Shown here: in pieces, positions 1 to 8,378 of the stretch
Layout: every line of letters starts with the position of its first letter
How positions within the stretch are numbered: position 1 is the first letter of the stretch
From: Dongia mobilis
Lineage (GTDB): Bacteria > Pseudomonadota > Alphaproteobacteria > Dongiales > Dongiaceae
Assembly: GCF_004363235.1 (NCBI RefSeq)
Contig: NZ_SNYW01000001.1
Span: 140,583-204,582 of the forward strand
Length of the DNA: 64,000 nt
Direction: 5' to 3'
Translations under genes and position numbers: made by a program
Notes under the pieces: generated by a model
Told to the model about the DNA's origin: nothing
Seen by the model: only the letters and a program-made list of their open reading frames with translations
The model's database searches: none

Positions 1-422
1 TTTCGCTGATGACCCTGCCCACCGTCATCATCGCGACGCGCGCGGCACTCAAGGCGGTTCCGCCTTCGATCCGCGAGGCGGCCTATGGCGTCGGTGCCTC
101 GCCGCTCCAGGTGGTGCTGCACCACGTCCTGCCGCTGGCTACGCCCGGGATCATGACCGGCGCCATCATCGGCCTTGCGCGTGCGCTCGGCGAATCGGCG
201 CCGCTGCTGATGATCGGCATGGTCGCCTTCATCGTCGACGTGCCGGGCGCCGTCACCGACCCGGCGACCGTCCTGCCGGTGCAGATCTATCTCTGGGCCG
301 ACAGCCCGGAACGCGCCTTCATCGAGAAGACCAGCGCCGGCATCATGGTGCTGCTGGCCTTCCTCATCACCATGAACGCCATCGCCATCTTCGTTCGTCG
401 CCGCTTCGAGCGGCGCTGGTAA
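1..422 (+). CDS. pstA: phosphate ABC transporter permease PstA, 3' part
   Basis: Inner-membrane permease subunit of the high-affinity phosphate importer PstSCAB. Only the C-terminal ~138 residues lie in the window; the frame is open to the left edge, so the true start is upstream. The visible part carries the EAA loop that docks the ATPase ([11 protein letters not shown] then [11 protein letters not shown]), followed by the ALGESAPLL segment and a final membrane helix (near [18 protein letters not shown]), as expected for PstA. It ends 11 bases before pstB, in the order pstA-pstB-phoU-phoB of a Pho operon. Upstream partners pstS and pstC should lie left of the window. Confidence 0.93.
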   Translation, partial: SLMTLPTVIIATRAALKAVPPSIREAAYGVGASPLQVVLHHVLPLATPGIMTGAIIGLARALGESAPLLMIGMVAFIVDVPGAVTDPATVLPVQIYLWADSPERAFIEKTSAGIMVLLAFLITMNAIAIFVRRRFERRW

Positions 423-433
423 GGAACCTAAAA

Positions 434-1210
434 ATGAACGCGATTTCCCCCGCAATGTCCAAGATGTCCGGCCGCAAGGTGACGGTGCATTACGGCCAGA
501 AGCAGGCCCTGTTCGACGTCAACCTGGAGATCCCCGAGCGCATGGTGACGGCGCTGATCGGCCCGTCGGGCTGCCGCAAGTCGACCTTCCTGCGCTGCCT
601 CAACCGCATGAACGACGTGATCGACGGCTGCCGGGTCGGCGGCGAGATCGTGCTCGACGGCCAGGACATCTATGACGCCAGCCTCGACGTGGTCATGCTG
701 CGGGCGCGGATCGGAATGGTGTTCCAGAAGCCGAATCCGTTCCCCAAATCGATCTACGACAATGTCGCCTACGGCCCGCGCATCCACGGCATGGGCGCCA
801 CCAAGGCCGAGCTCGACGAGATCGTCGAAAGCTCGCTCACCCGCGCCGGCCTCTGGAATGAGGTCAAGGACCGGCTCGACCAGCCGGGCACCGGCCTTTC
901 CGGCGGCCAGCAGCAGCGCCTGTGCATCGCGCGCGCCATCGCGGTCAGCCCGGAGGTGATCCTGATGGACGAGCCGTGCTCGGCCCTCGATCCCATTGCC
1001 ACTGCAAAGATCGAGGAACTGATCGACGAGCTGCGCGAGAACTTCACCATCGTCATCGTTACCCACTCGATGCAGCAGGCAGCCCGCGTCAGCCAGAAAA
1101 CGGCTTTCTTCCACCTCGGCTATCTGATCGAATGGGGCGATACCGAGCAGATCTTCACCAGCCCGAAGGATGAGCGCACCCAGGGCTATATCACCGGCCG
1201 CTTCGGCTGA
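434..1210 (+). CDS. pstB: phosphate ABC transporter ATPase PstB (variant P-loop)
   Basis: Cytoplasmic ATPase that powers PstA/PstC phosphate import; 258 residues, a normal length. The signature motif ([14 protein letters not shown]), Walker B ([13 protein letters not shown]) and switch histidine (VTHSM) are intact. The P-loop reads GPSGCRKST (residues 43-51), whereas the ABC consensus GxxGxGKST has glycine where Arg48 stands. The codon is CGC at 575-577, one base from GGC. This could be a tolerated variant, a sequencing error or a loss of function. The gene lies between pstA and phoU and is presumably PhoB-activated, though its promoter is outside the window. Confidence 0.95.
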   Translation: MNAISPAMSKMSGRKVTVHYGQKQALFDVNLEIPERMVTALIGPSGCRKSTFLRCLNRMNDVIDGCRVGGEIVLDGQDIYDASLDVVMLRARIGMVFQKPNPFPKSIYDNVAYGPRIHGMGATKAELDEIVESSLTRAGLWNEVKDRLDQPGTGLSGGQQQRLCIARAIAVSPEVILMDEPCSALDPIATAKIEELIDELRENFTIVIVTHSMQQAARVSQKTAFFHLGYLIEWGDTEQIFTSPKDERTQGYITGRFG

Positions 1211-1223
1211 GGAGCAGATAGCC

Positions 1224-1937
1224 ATGCCCAACAAAGCCCCCGACCATATCGTCAAGAGCTTCGACGAGGAACTGCGGCGCCTGCGCGAGCAGATCCTCGC
1301 CATGGGTGGCCGCGCCGAGGCACAGCTGGTCGACGCTGTCGCGGCTCTCGCAAAGCGCGATTCCGAGAAGGCCGTGCGGGTCATCGAAAGCGACAAGAAC
1401 ATCGACGCCATCGAGATGCAGGTGGCGCAGGACTCGCTGAAGGTGCTGGCACTGCGCCAGCCGATGGCGAAGGATCTGCGCGAGGTGGTGGCCGCAATCA
1501 AGATCTCGTCCGATATCGAGCGCATCGGTGACTATGCCAAGAACATCGCCAAGCGCGCCCTGCAGCTGAACCAGCTGGCGCCGCTGCGGCCCACCAGCTC
1601 GATCCCGCGCATGGGCGACCTCGCTGTGAAGCTGATCAGCGCAGTGCTTTCGGCCTATGCCAATGACGATGCCGACGGCCTGCTTGCCGCCTGGCGCTCG
1701 GACGAGAGCATCGACGAGATGTACAATTCGCTGTTCCGCGAGCTGCTCACCTACATGATGGAGGATCCCCGCAATATCGGTGCCTCCACCCACCTGCTGT
1801 TCATCGCCAAGAACATCGAGCGGATCGGCGACCACGCCACCAATATCGCCGAGACGGTGCATTTCCTGGTCCATGGCAAGCCCATTGACGAGACGCGCCC
1901 GAAAGGAGATACGACGAATGTTGCGATCAATGCCTGA
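1224..1937 (+). CDS. phoU: phosphate signalling protein PhoU
   Basis: Cytoplasmic negative regulator that links the Pst transporter to the PhoR/PhoB two-component system. It has 237 residues with two PhoU helical repeats. Each carries the metal-binding E/D pattern: ISSDIERIGDYAKNIAKRA near residues 93-111 and IAKNIERIGDHATNIAE near 195-211. The start at 1224 is chosen because GGAG sits just upstream and it is 13 bases after the pstB stop; an in-frame ATG at 1170 would overlap pstB. The stop codon lies inside a short tandem repeat (1933-1962). Confidence 0.95.
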   Translation: MPNKAPDHIVKSFDEELRRLREQILAMGGRAEAQLVDAVAALAKRDSEKAVRVIESDKNIDAIEMQVAQDSLKVLALRQPMAKDLREVVAAIKISSDIERIGDYAKNIAKRALQLNQLAPLRPTSSIPRMGDLAVKLISAVLSAYANDDADGLLAAWRSDESIDEMYNSLFRELLTYMMEDPRNIGASTHLLFIAKNIERIGDHATNIAETVHFLVHGKPIDETRPKGDTTNVAINA

Positions 1938-1962
1938 CCGCACTGGACCTGACCGCACTGGA
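1933..1962. repeat. two tandem copies of a 15-bp unit over the phoU stop
   Basis: The unit CCTGACCGCACTGGA occurs twice, head to tail, at 1933-1947 and 1948-1962, followed by a partial third copy (CCTGA). The first copy contains the phoU stop codon. It looks like a slippage duplication in the phoU-phoB spacer. Confidence 0.85.
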
Positions 1963-2019
1963 CCTGAGCGCGTGATTTCCGAACGCGCCCGACGGTCTGA
2001 TGTGCTGCGGGGCGAACCG

Positions 2020-2724
2020 ATGAACGACCAGCGATCGAAGCCCGTCGTCCTGGTGGTCGAGGACGAACCGGCGCTTCTTACCCTGCTGCGCTACAACCTG
2101 GAGGCCGAGGGCTACCGGGTGGTCGAGGCCGTCAATGGCGAGGAGGCGCTGGTCCGGGCCCGCGAGGAAACGCCGGATCTCATCCTGCTCGACTGGATGC
2201 TGCCGCTGGTATCCGGAATCGAGGTGTGCCGGCAGATCCGCCGCATGCCGGATTTGAAATCGGCCGCCATCATCATGCTGACCGCCAAGGGCGAGGAGGC
2301 GGATAAGATCCGCGGCCTCGAAACCGGCGCCGATGACTACGTAACCAAGCCGTTCAGCCCCTCGGAGCTGATGGCCCGTGCCAAGGCGGCGCTGCGCCGC
2401 GCGCGCCCGCAATCGGGCGACGAGAACCTGACCTATGCCGACCTCTCGATGGATCTGGCGACGCACCGCGTGCGCCGCGCGAATCGCGACCTTCATCTGG
2501 GGCCGACCGAGTTCCGCCTGCTGAAATTCCTGATGGAGAACCAGGGCCGCGTCTTTTCGCGCGAGCAATTGCTGGATCATGTCTGGGGTCGCGACATCTA
2601 TGTCGAGCCGAGAACGGTCGACGTCCATATCCGGCGCCTCCGCAAGGCGATCAATATCGACGGCCTGCCGGACCTGATTCGCACCGTCCGCTCGGCCGGC
2701 TACGCGCTGGATATCGAGGGCTGA
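2020..2724 (+). CDS. phoB: phosphate-regulon response regulator PhoB
   Basis: OmpR-family transcription factor that activates phosphate-starvation genes once phosphorylated by PhoR. It has 234 residues. The receiver domain (about 8-122) has the acidic pair Glu14-Asp15, the phospho-acceptor Asp58 (LILLDWMLP) and the conserved lysine in VTKPFSP. A winged-helix domain follows (about 135-232, ending with the RTVDVHIRRLRKAI and RTVRSAGYAL segments). The ATG at 2020 is preferred because the GGGGCG just before it suits a ribosome site; an in-frame GTG at 1972 is an alternative. It is last in the Pho cluster and is followed by a palindrome. Confidence 0.94.
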   Translation: MNDQRSKPVVLVVEDEPALLTLLRYNLEAEGYRVVEAVNGEEALVRAREETPDLILLDWMLPLVSGIEVCRQIRRMPDLKSAAIIMLTAKGEEADKIRGLETGADDYVTKPFSPSELMARAKAALRRARPQSGDENLTYADLSMDLATHRVRRANRDLHLGPTEFRLLKFLMENQGRVFSREQLLDHVWGRDIYVEPRTVDVHIRRLRKAINIDGLPDLIRTVRSAGYALDIEG

Positions 2725-2732
2725 TCTCGAAT

Positions 2733-2766
2733 GCCGTCAGGCCCGGGCTCGGCCCGGGTTGACGGC
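2733..2766. terminator. imperfect palindrome between convergent genes
   Basis: GCCGTCA (2733-2739) pairs with TGACGGC (2760-2766), with GC-rich inner arms (GCCCGGG). It lies in the 59-bp gap between the phoB stop and the convergent cyclase stop. There is no T-run. It probably acts as a shared bidirectional terminator or is a worn member of the REP-like family seen at 13175 and 26249. Confidence 0.55.
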
Positions 2767-2783
2767 GTGGCGGCAACCGGCCA

Positions 2784-5060
2784 TCACCCGGTCTTGCTGC
2801 GTGCCACATGGACGCCGTCCCAATCGGCGGGCGGCGGATCGGCACGGTATTCGGCGATACGGGCGGCATAGAGGTCATAGAATCCCGCCAGCGAATCCGG
2901 GGCGAGGCGGCGCGCTTCGGCGAGGGCCTGTTCCGCCGCCGGCCAGTCCTTGCCGCGATAGGCGGCGAGCAGTTCTTGGTGCGCCGGCAGCAGCGCTTGA
3001 TAGGCGGCCGAGCCGGCAACCGTCTCGTCGCCGAGAACGGTATAGATGCGCACCGGCTGGGCCTTCCCCTTGACCCGCACCTGGTCGAGTTCGATGCGTG
3101 CGAATTCCGGCACCGTCGCGGCGGTCTCCTGGCCGATCACCAGATCGACTGCATAGACGGGCGAGAGCGCCTCGAGGCGCGAGGCAATATTGACCGTGTC
3201 GCCGAGGACCGAATAGTCAAAACGCTGTTCCGAGCCCATATTGCCGACGCAGGCAAGCCCCGTATTGATGCCGATGCCGATGCGGATCTCGATCGGCGCC
3301 GCGCCGGAAGCAGCTGCCTCCGTCGCGAAATCGCGGTTGATGCGGATGAGTGCCGCGCGCATGTCGAAGGCGGCCAGCACCGCCATGCGTCCGTGCGGCG
3401 CCACCTCGAGCGGCGCGTTCCACAGCGCCATGATGCAGTCGCCGATATACTTGTCTATGGTGCCCTGGCGGCGCTGGATCACCTCGGTCATCGGGGTGAG
3501 GAAGGCGTTGATCACGTGGGTGAGCGCCTGCGGGTCGAGGCCCTCCGACAGGCGGGTGAAGCCGCGGATGTCGCAGAACATGATGGTGAGCTCGCGCAAT
3601 TCGCCGCCGAGCTTCAGGCGCTCGGGATGCGCGGCCAGCTGGTCGACCAGGGCGGGGGAGAGATAGCGCGAGAAGGCGCCGCGCACGAAGGCCTTCTCGC
3701 GCTCGGAGCGGATATAGCCGAGAAGGGTCGCCGCCACGAAGATGACGAAGGCGATACCGGCGGGATAGAGCGGATCGAGCAGGAAGCCCTGCGACCGGAA
3801 CAGATAGAAGGAGCCGCCGAAGGCGCCGCCGATGCCGATGAGCGCCACGGCAAGCCCGAACAGCGCCGCGCGCTTCTGCGCCAGGGCAACGAGGATGAGG
3901 CCGAACCCCAGCAGCGCCAGCTGCTCCAGCTGCGTCGCCCAATAGGGGCGGGTGAGATAGGTGCCGCTGGCGATCTGCTCGGCGATCTGGGCATGGATCT
4001 CGATGCCGGTCATGATCTCGGCATTGGGCGTCGGCTTGTAGTCGCGCAGGCCGGCGACCGAGGCGCCGATGAAGATGATGCGCCCCGCCACCTGGGCGGC
4101 ATCAAAATCCGGGTTCCAGAGATCGGCCAGGGAGAAGAAGCGCTCGGTCTGGTGGCCGCTGTCATAGAGCAGGATGCCCCCATTGGCGCTGGTCGGCATG
4201 ATGGCCTGGCCGATCTTCACCATGGCGATGCCGCGGCTCTCGAACCATTGCTGCTCGCCGCTGGCGCCGCTCGACTTCACCTGATAGGTCCCGGCCCCCT
4301 GGGCGACGCGCAGCGCCTCGATGGCGAGGGTCGGACGGAAGGGGGTGGGATTGCCGGGCTCGGGCAGGCGCACAAAGGCCGGCACACGGCGGATGATGCC
4401 GTCGAAATCCGGCTCGGCATTGACCGAGGCAATGCCGGCCGCGGCCTGCTGCAACGGCATCATCGTGGTGATCCAATAGGGCCAGGACGGCAGCAGATCC
4501 GCGGGATTGTCGCCGGCAAAGGCGAAGCCCGCCTTCTGCAGCGGCAGCTCCTGCGGCCGCTCGGGATCCGTCGCCTGGGTAGCGAAGGCGGTCACGGTCG
4601 GGATGCGCGCGATGGCAGCGGCCAGGGCCTGGTCCGGATCCGGCACGGCCTGGATCGCGCTTCGGACGGAGTCGAAGGCGGCATCTTCCGGCAGCATCGC
4701 GGCAAGGCCCGCGGGACCGGTCCGGTCGGGCTCGGCATAGATCACGTCGAGGGCGACCGCGGCCGCGCCCAGTTCGCGCAGCCGGTCGACGATTCGGGCC
4801 ATCAGCCCGCGCGGCCAGGGCCATTGGCCGAATTTCTCCAGGCTTTTCTCGTCGATGTCGCCGATGCGTACCGGCAGGGTCGGGTCATAGGGACGAGGAA
4901 CCAGGCGTTGATAGGTGTCGAAGGTAAGGTTGCGCAATTGCTGGATCGGCTGCGGGTCGTGCTGGCGCAGCAGGATCGCCCCCGCCAGCAGCACAAGCGG
5001 CACCCAGAGGCTGGGGGATTGGCCCAGGAATCTCAGGCGCGAGAACATCCCGATCGACAC
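2784..5060 (-). CDS. CHASE2-domain class III adenylate/guanylate cyclase
   Basis: Membrane-bound nucleotide cyclase of about 758 residues. After a first membrane helix (WVPLVLLAGAILL) comes an extracytoplasmic CHASE2 sensor that begins near RNLTFDTYQR and contains ALDVIYAEP. Two or three helices follow, then the cyclase catalytic domain with MFCDIRGFTRLSE (first metal Asp), DKYIGDCIMALW (second) and YSVLGDTVNIASRLE (substrate and transition-state residues). A short TPR-like helical tail ends the protein. All catalytic signatures are present, so it should be active. The start is uncertain: GTG 5060 has GGGGG nine bases upstream, and ATG 5048 is the alternative. Whether it makes cAMP or cGMP cannot be read here. 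Confidence 0.9.
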   Translation of the reverse strand: MSIGMFSRLRFLGQSPSLWVPLVLLAGAILLRQHDPQPIQQLRNLTFDTYQRLVPRPYDPTLPVRIGDIDEKSLEKFGQWPWPRGLMARIVDRLRELGAAAVALDVIYAEPDRTGPAGLAAMLPEDAAFDSVRSAIQAVPDPDQALAAAIARIPTVTAFATQATDPERPQELPLQKAGFAFAGDNPADLLPSWPYWITTMMPLQQAAAGIASVNAEPDFDGIIRRVPAFVRLPEPGNPTPFRPTLAIEALRVAQGAGTYQVKSSGASGEQQWFESRGIAMVKIGQAIMPTSANGGILLYDSGHQTERFFSLADLWNPDFDAAQVAGRIIFIGASVAGLRDYKPTPNAEIMTGIEIHAQIAEQIASGTYLTRPYWATQLEQLALLGFGLILVALAQKRAALFGLAVALIGIGGAFGGSFYLFRSQGFLLDPLYPAGIAFVIFVAATLLGYIRSEREKAFVRGAFSRYLSPALVDQLAAHPERLKLGGELRELTIMFCDIRGFTRLSEGLDPQALTHVINAFLTPMTEVIQRRQGTIDKYIGDCIMALWNAPLEVAPHGRMAVLAAFDMRAALIRINRDFATEAAASGAAPIEIRIGIGINTGLACVGNMGSEQRFDYSVLGDTVNIASRLEALSPVYAVDLVIGQETAATVPEFARIELDQVRVKGKAQPVRIYTVLGDETVAGSAAYQALLPAHQELLAAYRGKDWPAAEQALAEARRLAPDSLAGFYDLYAARIAEYRADPPPADWDGVHVARSKTG

Positions 5061-5145
5061 GGCGTTTTGCCCCCGGAAAAAGCCAGCTACGGCGCGAATC
5101 GTCCCCGCCGGCCATCCTATCAGGCTGGGCACGGAGGTAGCAAAA

Positions 5146-6387
5146 TCAGCCGGCGAGCGCCTTCCGGATGGCGGCAACCGCATCGATGCCGCTTTGCCGC
5201 GCGCCATGGGCGGTCGAGAAGGCGTCCGCCGAGGTCGCCTCGCCGGCAAAGAACAGGCGGTCGTCGATGGGCCGGGCCAGTTCCGCCCGGGCCTCGCCGC
5301 CGCCCGGCTTCAGCACCGAATAGGCGCCGCCCACCCAGGGATTGGCGACCCATTGTGTCGCCTTGGCCGCCACCACGTCGCGCACGATATCGGCACCGAA
5401 GACCCGGCCCAGCAGCGCGGTCGCCTCGGCGACGGCCGCCGCCTCGCCTTGGGCGAAGAGGTCGCGGGCAAAATGGGCGGCGGCGAACAGGGTGATCATC
5501 GGCCGGCCATAGGGCTTCACCTGGAAGGCGCCATCCGGCAGGGCGGGGTCGTTCAGCATGGCAAAATGCATGTCGATGCCGGGGCAGGGGTCGCGCTTCA
5601 GCCAGAAGCCGACCTTTTCGGCATGGCCCATCTCGATCCGGTCGATCGCGTCCAGTTTCCAATCGGGCAGGCGCGGGAAGAAATTGAAGCGCTCCTGCTT
5701 AAGGGTGGGGATGGAGGTCGTGACCAGAACGGCGCGGCAGAAGATCATGCCCTGGGGTGTTCCCACCATGATCTCGCTGCCGCCCCAATCGACCGATTTC
5801 ACCGGGCAGTTGAGGTGGACCGGCACATGGGCATAGGTGGCGGCGACGAGCGCGCCATAGCCGTCCTCGACCGGCCAGTCCTCGTTGGTGTTGCGGTAGC
5901 GACCGGTATCGTAGGTCGAGGAGAATTCGGGCGCCGCCGCGACATAGCCCGAATAGTTGCGGGCAAAGAGCCCGGCCCAGGGATTGTCCCGGTCGATGAA
6001 GGTGGCGGCGGCGCGGTCATCGCCGGCCGCCGCCGCCGCATCGATGCGGTCATAGGTATCGTGGACGAAGGCCCAGTATTCCTCGACAGCGGCGTCGTTG
6101 AGCCACCATTTGCCGTCATGGATGCGGATCTGGAACGGCTGTTTCCAATAGCGGAAGCCGCGCCGGTCGGCTTCCTCCCGGAACGGGTTGATGCCGGCGG
6201 AATGCAGCCATTGGCAGCCATGGTCGAAGGGGGCCGGCAGGCTTGAGGTATCGGTGAAGGCGCGACCGCCGATGCGGTCCATCGCCTCCAGCAATTCGAC
6301 ATTGAGCCCGGCGCGGGCCGCCGCATCGGCGGCGGCGAGGCCAGCCGCACCGGCGCCGATGATGACAAGATCGCAGGATGTTTGCAT
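5146..6387 (-). CDS. flavin-dependent amine oxidase
   Basis: FAD enzyme of the monoamine/polyamine oxidase family, 413 residues. It probably oxidises an amine to an aldehyde plus ammonia and peroxide. The N-terminus has the dinucleotide motif LVIIGAGAAGLAAA and the GG doublet (DRIGGRAFT), then DHGCQWLH. The C-terminus has the FAD-closing FAGEATSADAFSTAHGA. The start follows the XRE-cupin regulator by 10 bases, so the two are co-transcribed, divergently from the polyamine-type transporter. This is a different family from the PuuB-like oxidase at 14801, so the locus carries two amine-oxidising flavoenzymes. The substrate is inferred only from context. Confidence 0.88.
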   Translation of the reverse strand: MQTSCDLVIIGAGAAGLAAADAAARAGLNVELLEAMDRIGGRAFTDTSSLPAPFDHGCQWLHSAGINPFREEADRRGFRYWKQPFQIRIHDGKWWLNDAAVEEYWAFVHDTYDRIDAAAAAGDDRAAATFIDRDNPWAGLFARNYSGYVAAAPEFSSTYDTGRYRNTNEDWPVEDGYGALVAATYAHVPVHLNCPVKSVDWGGSEIMVGTPQGMIFCRAVLVTTSIPTLKQERFNFFPRLPDWKLDAIDRIEMGHAEKVGFWLKRDPCPGIDMHFAMLNDPALPDGAFQVKPYGRPMITLFAAAHFARDLFAQGEAAAVAEATALLGRVFGADIVRDVVAAKATQWVANPWVGGAYSVLKPGGGEARAELARPIDDRLFFAGEATSADAFSTAHGARQSGIDAVAAIRKALAG

Positions 6388-6397
6388 GGCGGCGAGA

Positions 6398-7042
6398 CTA
6401 GCCGACCACGTTGGTCCAGACCACCACCGTTTCCTGGGTGGTTTCGTTGGCGAAGCGGTGCGGCGTCTGGCTCTTGAAGCGGAAGGAATCACCGGTTTTC
6501 AGGTGGAACACCCGATCCTCGATCTCCAGCACCATTTCGCCCGCCATCACATAGCCGCCTTCCTCGCCCTTGTGGGTATACAGCTCGGGGCCGGAGGAGC
6601 CGCCCGGCGCGATGGTGACCAGATAGATCTCGAGCGCGCCATTGGCGGCGGGGGTGAGCAATTCCTTCTGCACGCCCGTGGTGTTGAGGCTGAGCACGCG
6701 GCGCCCTTGCGCGCGCACGATGCGGCCCAGTTCCTCGACCGGCGGCAGGTCGCCCTCGTGGAAGAGTTGCGACATCGGCACATTGAAGACTTCGGAAAGG
6801 CGCCTGAGCGAGCGCATGGTGGGCGAGGTGAGGCCGCGCTCGATCTGGCTGAGTGCACCCACGGAAAGTCCGCAGCGTTCGGCCAGCTGCTCCAGCGAGA
6901 GGTCGTGCATCTTGCGCAGGCCCCGCAGATGCTGCCCCAGCCACAGATCGGCGATCTTGGTTGCCGGCACGGCAGCCGCGGCATCCGCCGGCTGGTTGCC
7001 TGCCCTTCGCGCCGCGCGCGCTGCTTCCGTGCTTCTCGGCAT
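6398..7042 (-). CDS. XRE-family regulator with C-terminal cupin (PuuR-like)
   Basis: 214-residue transcriptional regulator. The helix-turn-helix is at about residues 38-90 (LSLEQLAERCGLSVGALSQIERG), and a cupin sensor follows at about 135-212 (including THKGEEGGYVMAGEMVLEI and GDSFRFKSQTPHRFAN). This architecture is that of PuuR, the repressor of putrescine use. It lies divergently from the transporter genes that start at 7265 and immediately before the amine oxidase. It is the likely regulator of the whole 5.1-16.1 kb locus, with ligand a polyamine or related amine (inferred). The N-terminal ~30 residues are Ala/Arg-rich and probably disordered. Confidence 0.9.
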   Translation of the reverse strand: MPRSTEAARAARRAGNQPADAAAAVPATKIADLWLGQHLRGLRKMHDLSLEQLAERCGLSVGALSQIERGLTSPTMRSLRRLSEVFNVPMSQLFHEGDLPPVEELGRIVRAQGRRVLSLNTTGVQKELLTPAANGALEIYLVTIAPGGSSGPELYTHKGEEGGYVMAGEMVLEIEDRVFHLKTGDSFRFKSQTPHRFANETTQETVVVWTNVVG

Positions 7043-7096
7043 GCCTGGGTGTCGTCACCTCGGAGTGAATACTGCCCCGAGTTCAGATCATTTGAG

Positions 7097-7120
7097 TGAA
7101 AATAGTCAACCGATTTTTCA
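7097..7120. promoter_or_regulatory. candidate operator between regulator and transporter
   Basis: TGAAAA (7097-7102) and TTTTCA (7115-7120) form an inverted repeat with a 12-base spacer, in the AT-rich middle of the 222-bp divergent region. It is a plausible site for the XRE-cupin regulator, but the arms are short and low in complexity. Confidence 0.3.
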
Positions 7121-7264
7121 TTTTCCCGCTTGACGGCCCGGAGGGGGACCCGTGATGCTAGGCGACCGAGACAGGAGATGGGCAGGCCGAAGGCGGAGAG
7201 CGAAGCCATGCCAGACCCCGGTGAGGACGGCCGCACGAACGGCCAAACAGGGAGACTTGAAACC

Positions 7265-8308
7265 ATGATCCAGAAAATGCTGGGCACCGCGGCTTGCGCC
7301 TTGCTGGTGTCGCTTGCCGGTGCCGCCCAGGCCGAAGGCAAGATCGTCATCTCCAACTGGGACGGCTACATGCCGGCCGAGCTGCTGGAGAATTTCACCA
7401 AGGAAACCGGCATCGAAGCCGAAATGACCGTCCATGCCACCAACGAGGAGATCATGGGCAAGGTCGTGGCCTCGGGCGGCAAGGGCTATGACGTGCTCTT
7501 CGTGTCCGGCCAGTTCGGCGAGGCGCTGCACAAGCTGGGTCTCGCTGCCGAGCTCGACCACGGCAATATCCCCAATCTCGCCAATCTCTATCCCGAGGCG
7601 ATGGAGCTCAGCCATGATGTCGGCCTCAAATATTCGGTGCCCTATGCCTGGGGCACCACGGGCCTCTGCTATCGCAGCGACCTCGTCAAGGCGGAACCGA
7701 CCAGCTGGAACGATCTACTGAAGCCCAGCGACGATCTGAAGGGCAAGACCACGATGCTGGCGACCGATCGCTGGCTGATGATGCCGGCCCTGCTCTCGCT
7801 CGGCTATTCGATCAACACGGTCGACGAGGCCGAGGTGGCGAAGGCCAAGGAGCTGCTGATCGAGACCAAGAAGACGCTGCTCTCATATGACGATACCACC
7901 TTCTACACAAAACTGGTCTCGGCCGAGGCGCATCTGGTCGAGGCCTGGGACGGCTGGTGCAATTACGGCATCGCCGAGAACGCCGACATCAAATACGTGA
8001 TTCCCCAGGAAGGCAGCGACATGTGGGTCGATACCATGGTCGTCACCTCGTCCTCCGAGAACAAGGCGGCGGCCGAAGCCTTCATCAACTACATCCTGAA
8101 GCCCGACGTGCATCGCTGGGTGGCGGAGAACATCCTCTACAAGGTGCCGAACAAGGCGGCGATGGACAGCCTCGATCCCGCTCTGGTGACGCAATATCCC
8201 AATCTCGGCATCAGCCCGGCCGAATTGCTGAAATTCGAGCAATTGCGCGATCTCGGCGACGGCCAGAAGCTGTGGTCGAAGACGGTGACCGAAATCACCG
8301 CCAACTGA
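7265..8308 (+). CDS. potD: polyamine-type ABC transporter, periplasmic binding protein
   Basis: 347-residue solute-binding protein of the PotD/PotF family. A signal peptide (about residues 1-22, ending AGAAQA) precedes the family start IVISNWDGYMPAELLENF; the later VPYAWGTTGL is typical of spermidine/putrescine binders. The ATG at 7265 is chosen because GGGAGA stands upstream and it opens the signal peptide directly. It is first in a transporter operon (binding protein, two permeases, ATPase) and is separated from the permeases by a strong hairpin. The exact ligand (putrescine, spermidine or another amine) cannot be told, so the symbol is generic. Confidence 0.9.
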   Translation: MIQKMLGTAACALLVSLAGAAQAEGKIVISNWDGYMPAELLENFTKETGIEAEMTVHATNEEIMGKVVASGGKGYDVLFVSGQFGEALHKLGLAAELDHGNIPNLANLYPEAMELSHDVGLKYSVPYAWGTTGLCYRSDLVKAEPTSWNDLLKPSDDLKGKTTMLATDRWLMMPALLSLGYSINTVDEAEVAKAKELLIETKKTLLSYDDTTFYTKLVSAEAHLVEAWDGWCNYGIAENADIKYVIPQEGSDMWVDTMVVTSSSENKAAAEAFINYILKPDVHRWVAENILYKVPNKAAMDSLDPALVTQYPNLGISPAELLKFEQLRDLGDGQKLWSKTVTEITAN

Positions 8309-8320
8309 GCCACCTCAACG

Positions 8321-8353
8321 AATGGCGGGGCTCCCGCACGGGGCCCCGCCATT
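8321..8353 (+). terminator. hairpin after the binding-protein gene
   Basis: A perfect 11-bp stem (AATGGCGGGGC at 8321-8331 with GCCCCGCCATT at 8343-8353), with an 11-base loop, is followed by TTCCGTT. It lies 12 bases after the potD stop and 25 bases before the permease start. Such partial terminators or 3' stabilisers usually raise binding-protein mRNA over permease mRNA. Confidence 0.8.
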
Positions 8354-8378
8354 TTCCGTTCCTGAACCTGGGATCATC

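Noticed and set aside
5146..5249. Extended N-terminus of the cyclase, overlapping the amine oxidase gene
   Set aside because: The extra residues are Arg/Pro-rich and precede the membrane anchor; the GTG at 5060 or ATG at 5048 fits the CHASE2 layout and a ribosome site.
2808..5495. An 895-codon open frame on the plus strand
   Set aside because: It is antisense to the CHASE2 cyclase, with no ribosome site and a charged, low-complexity product.
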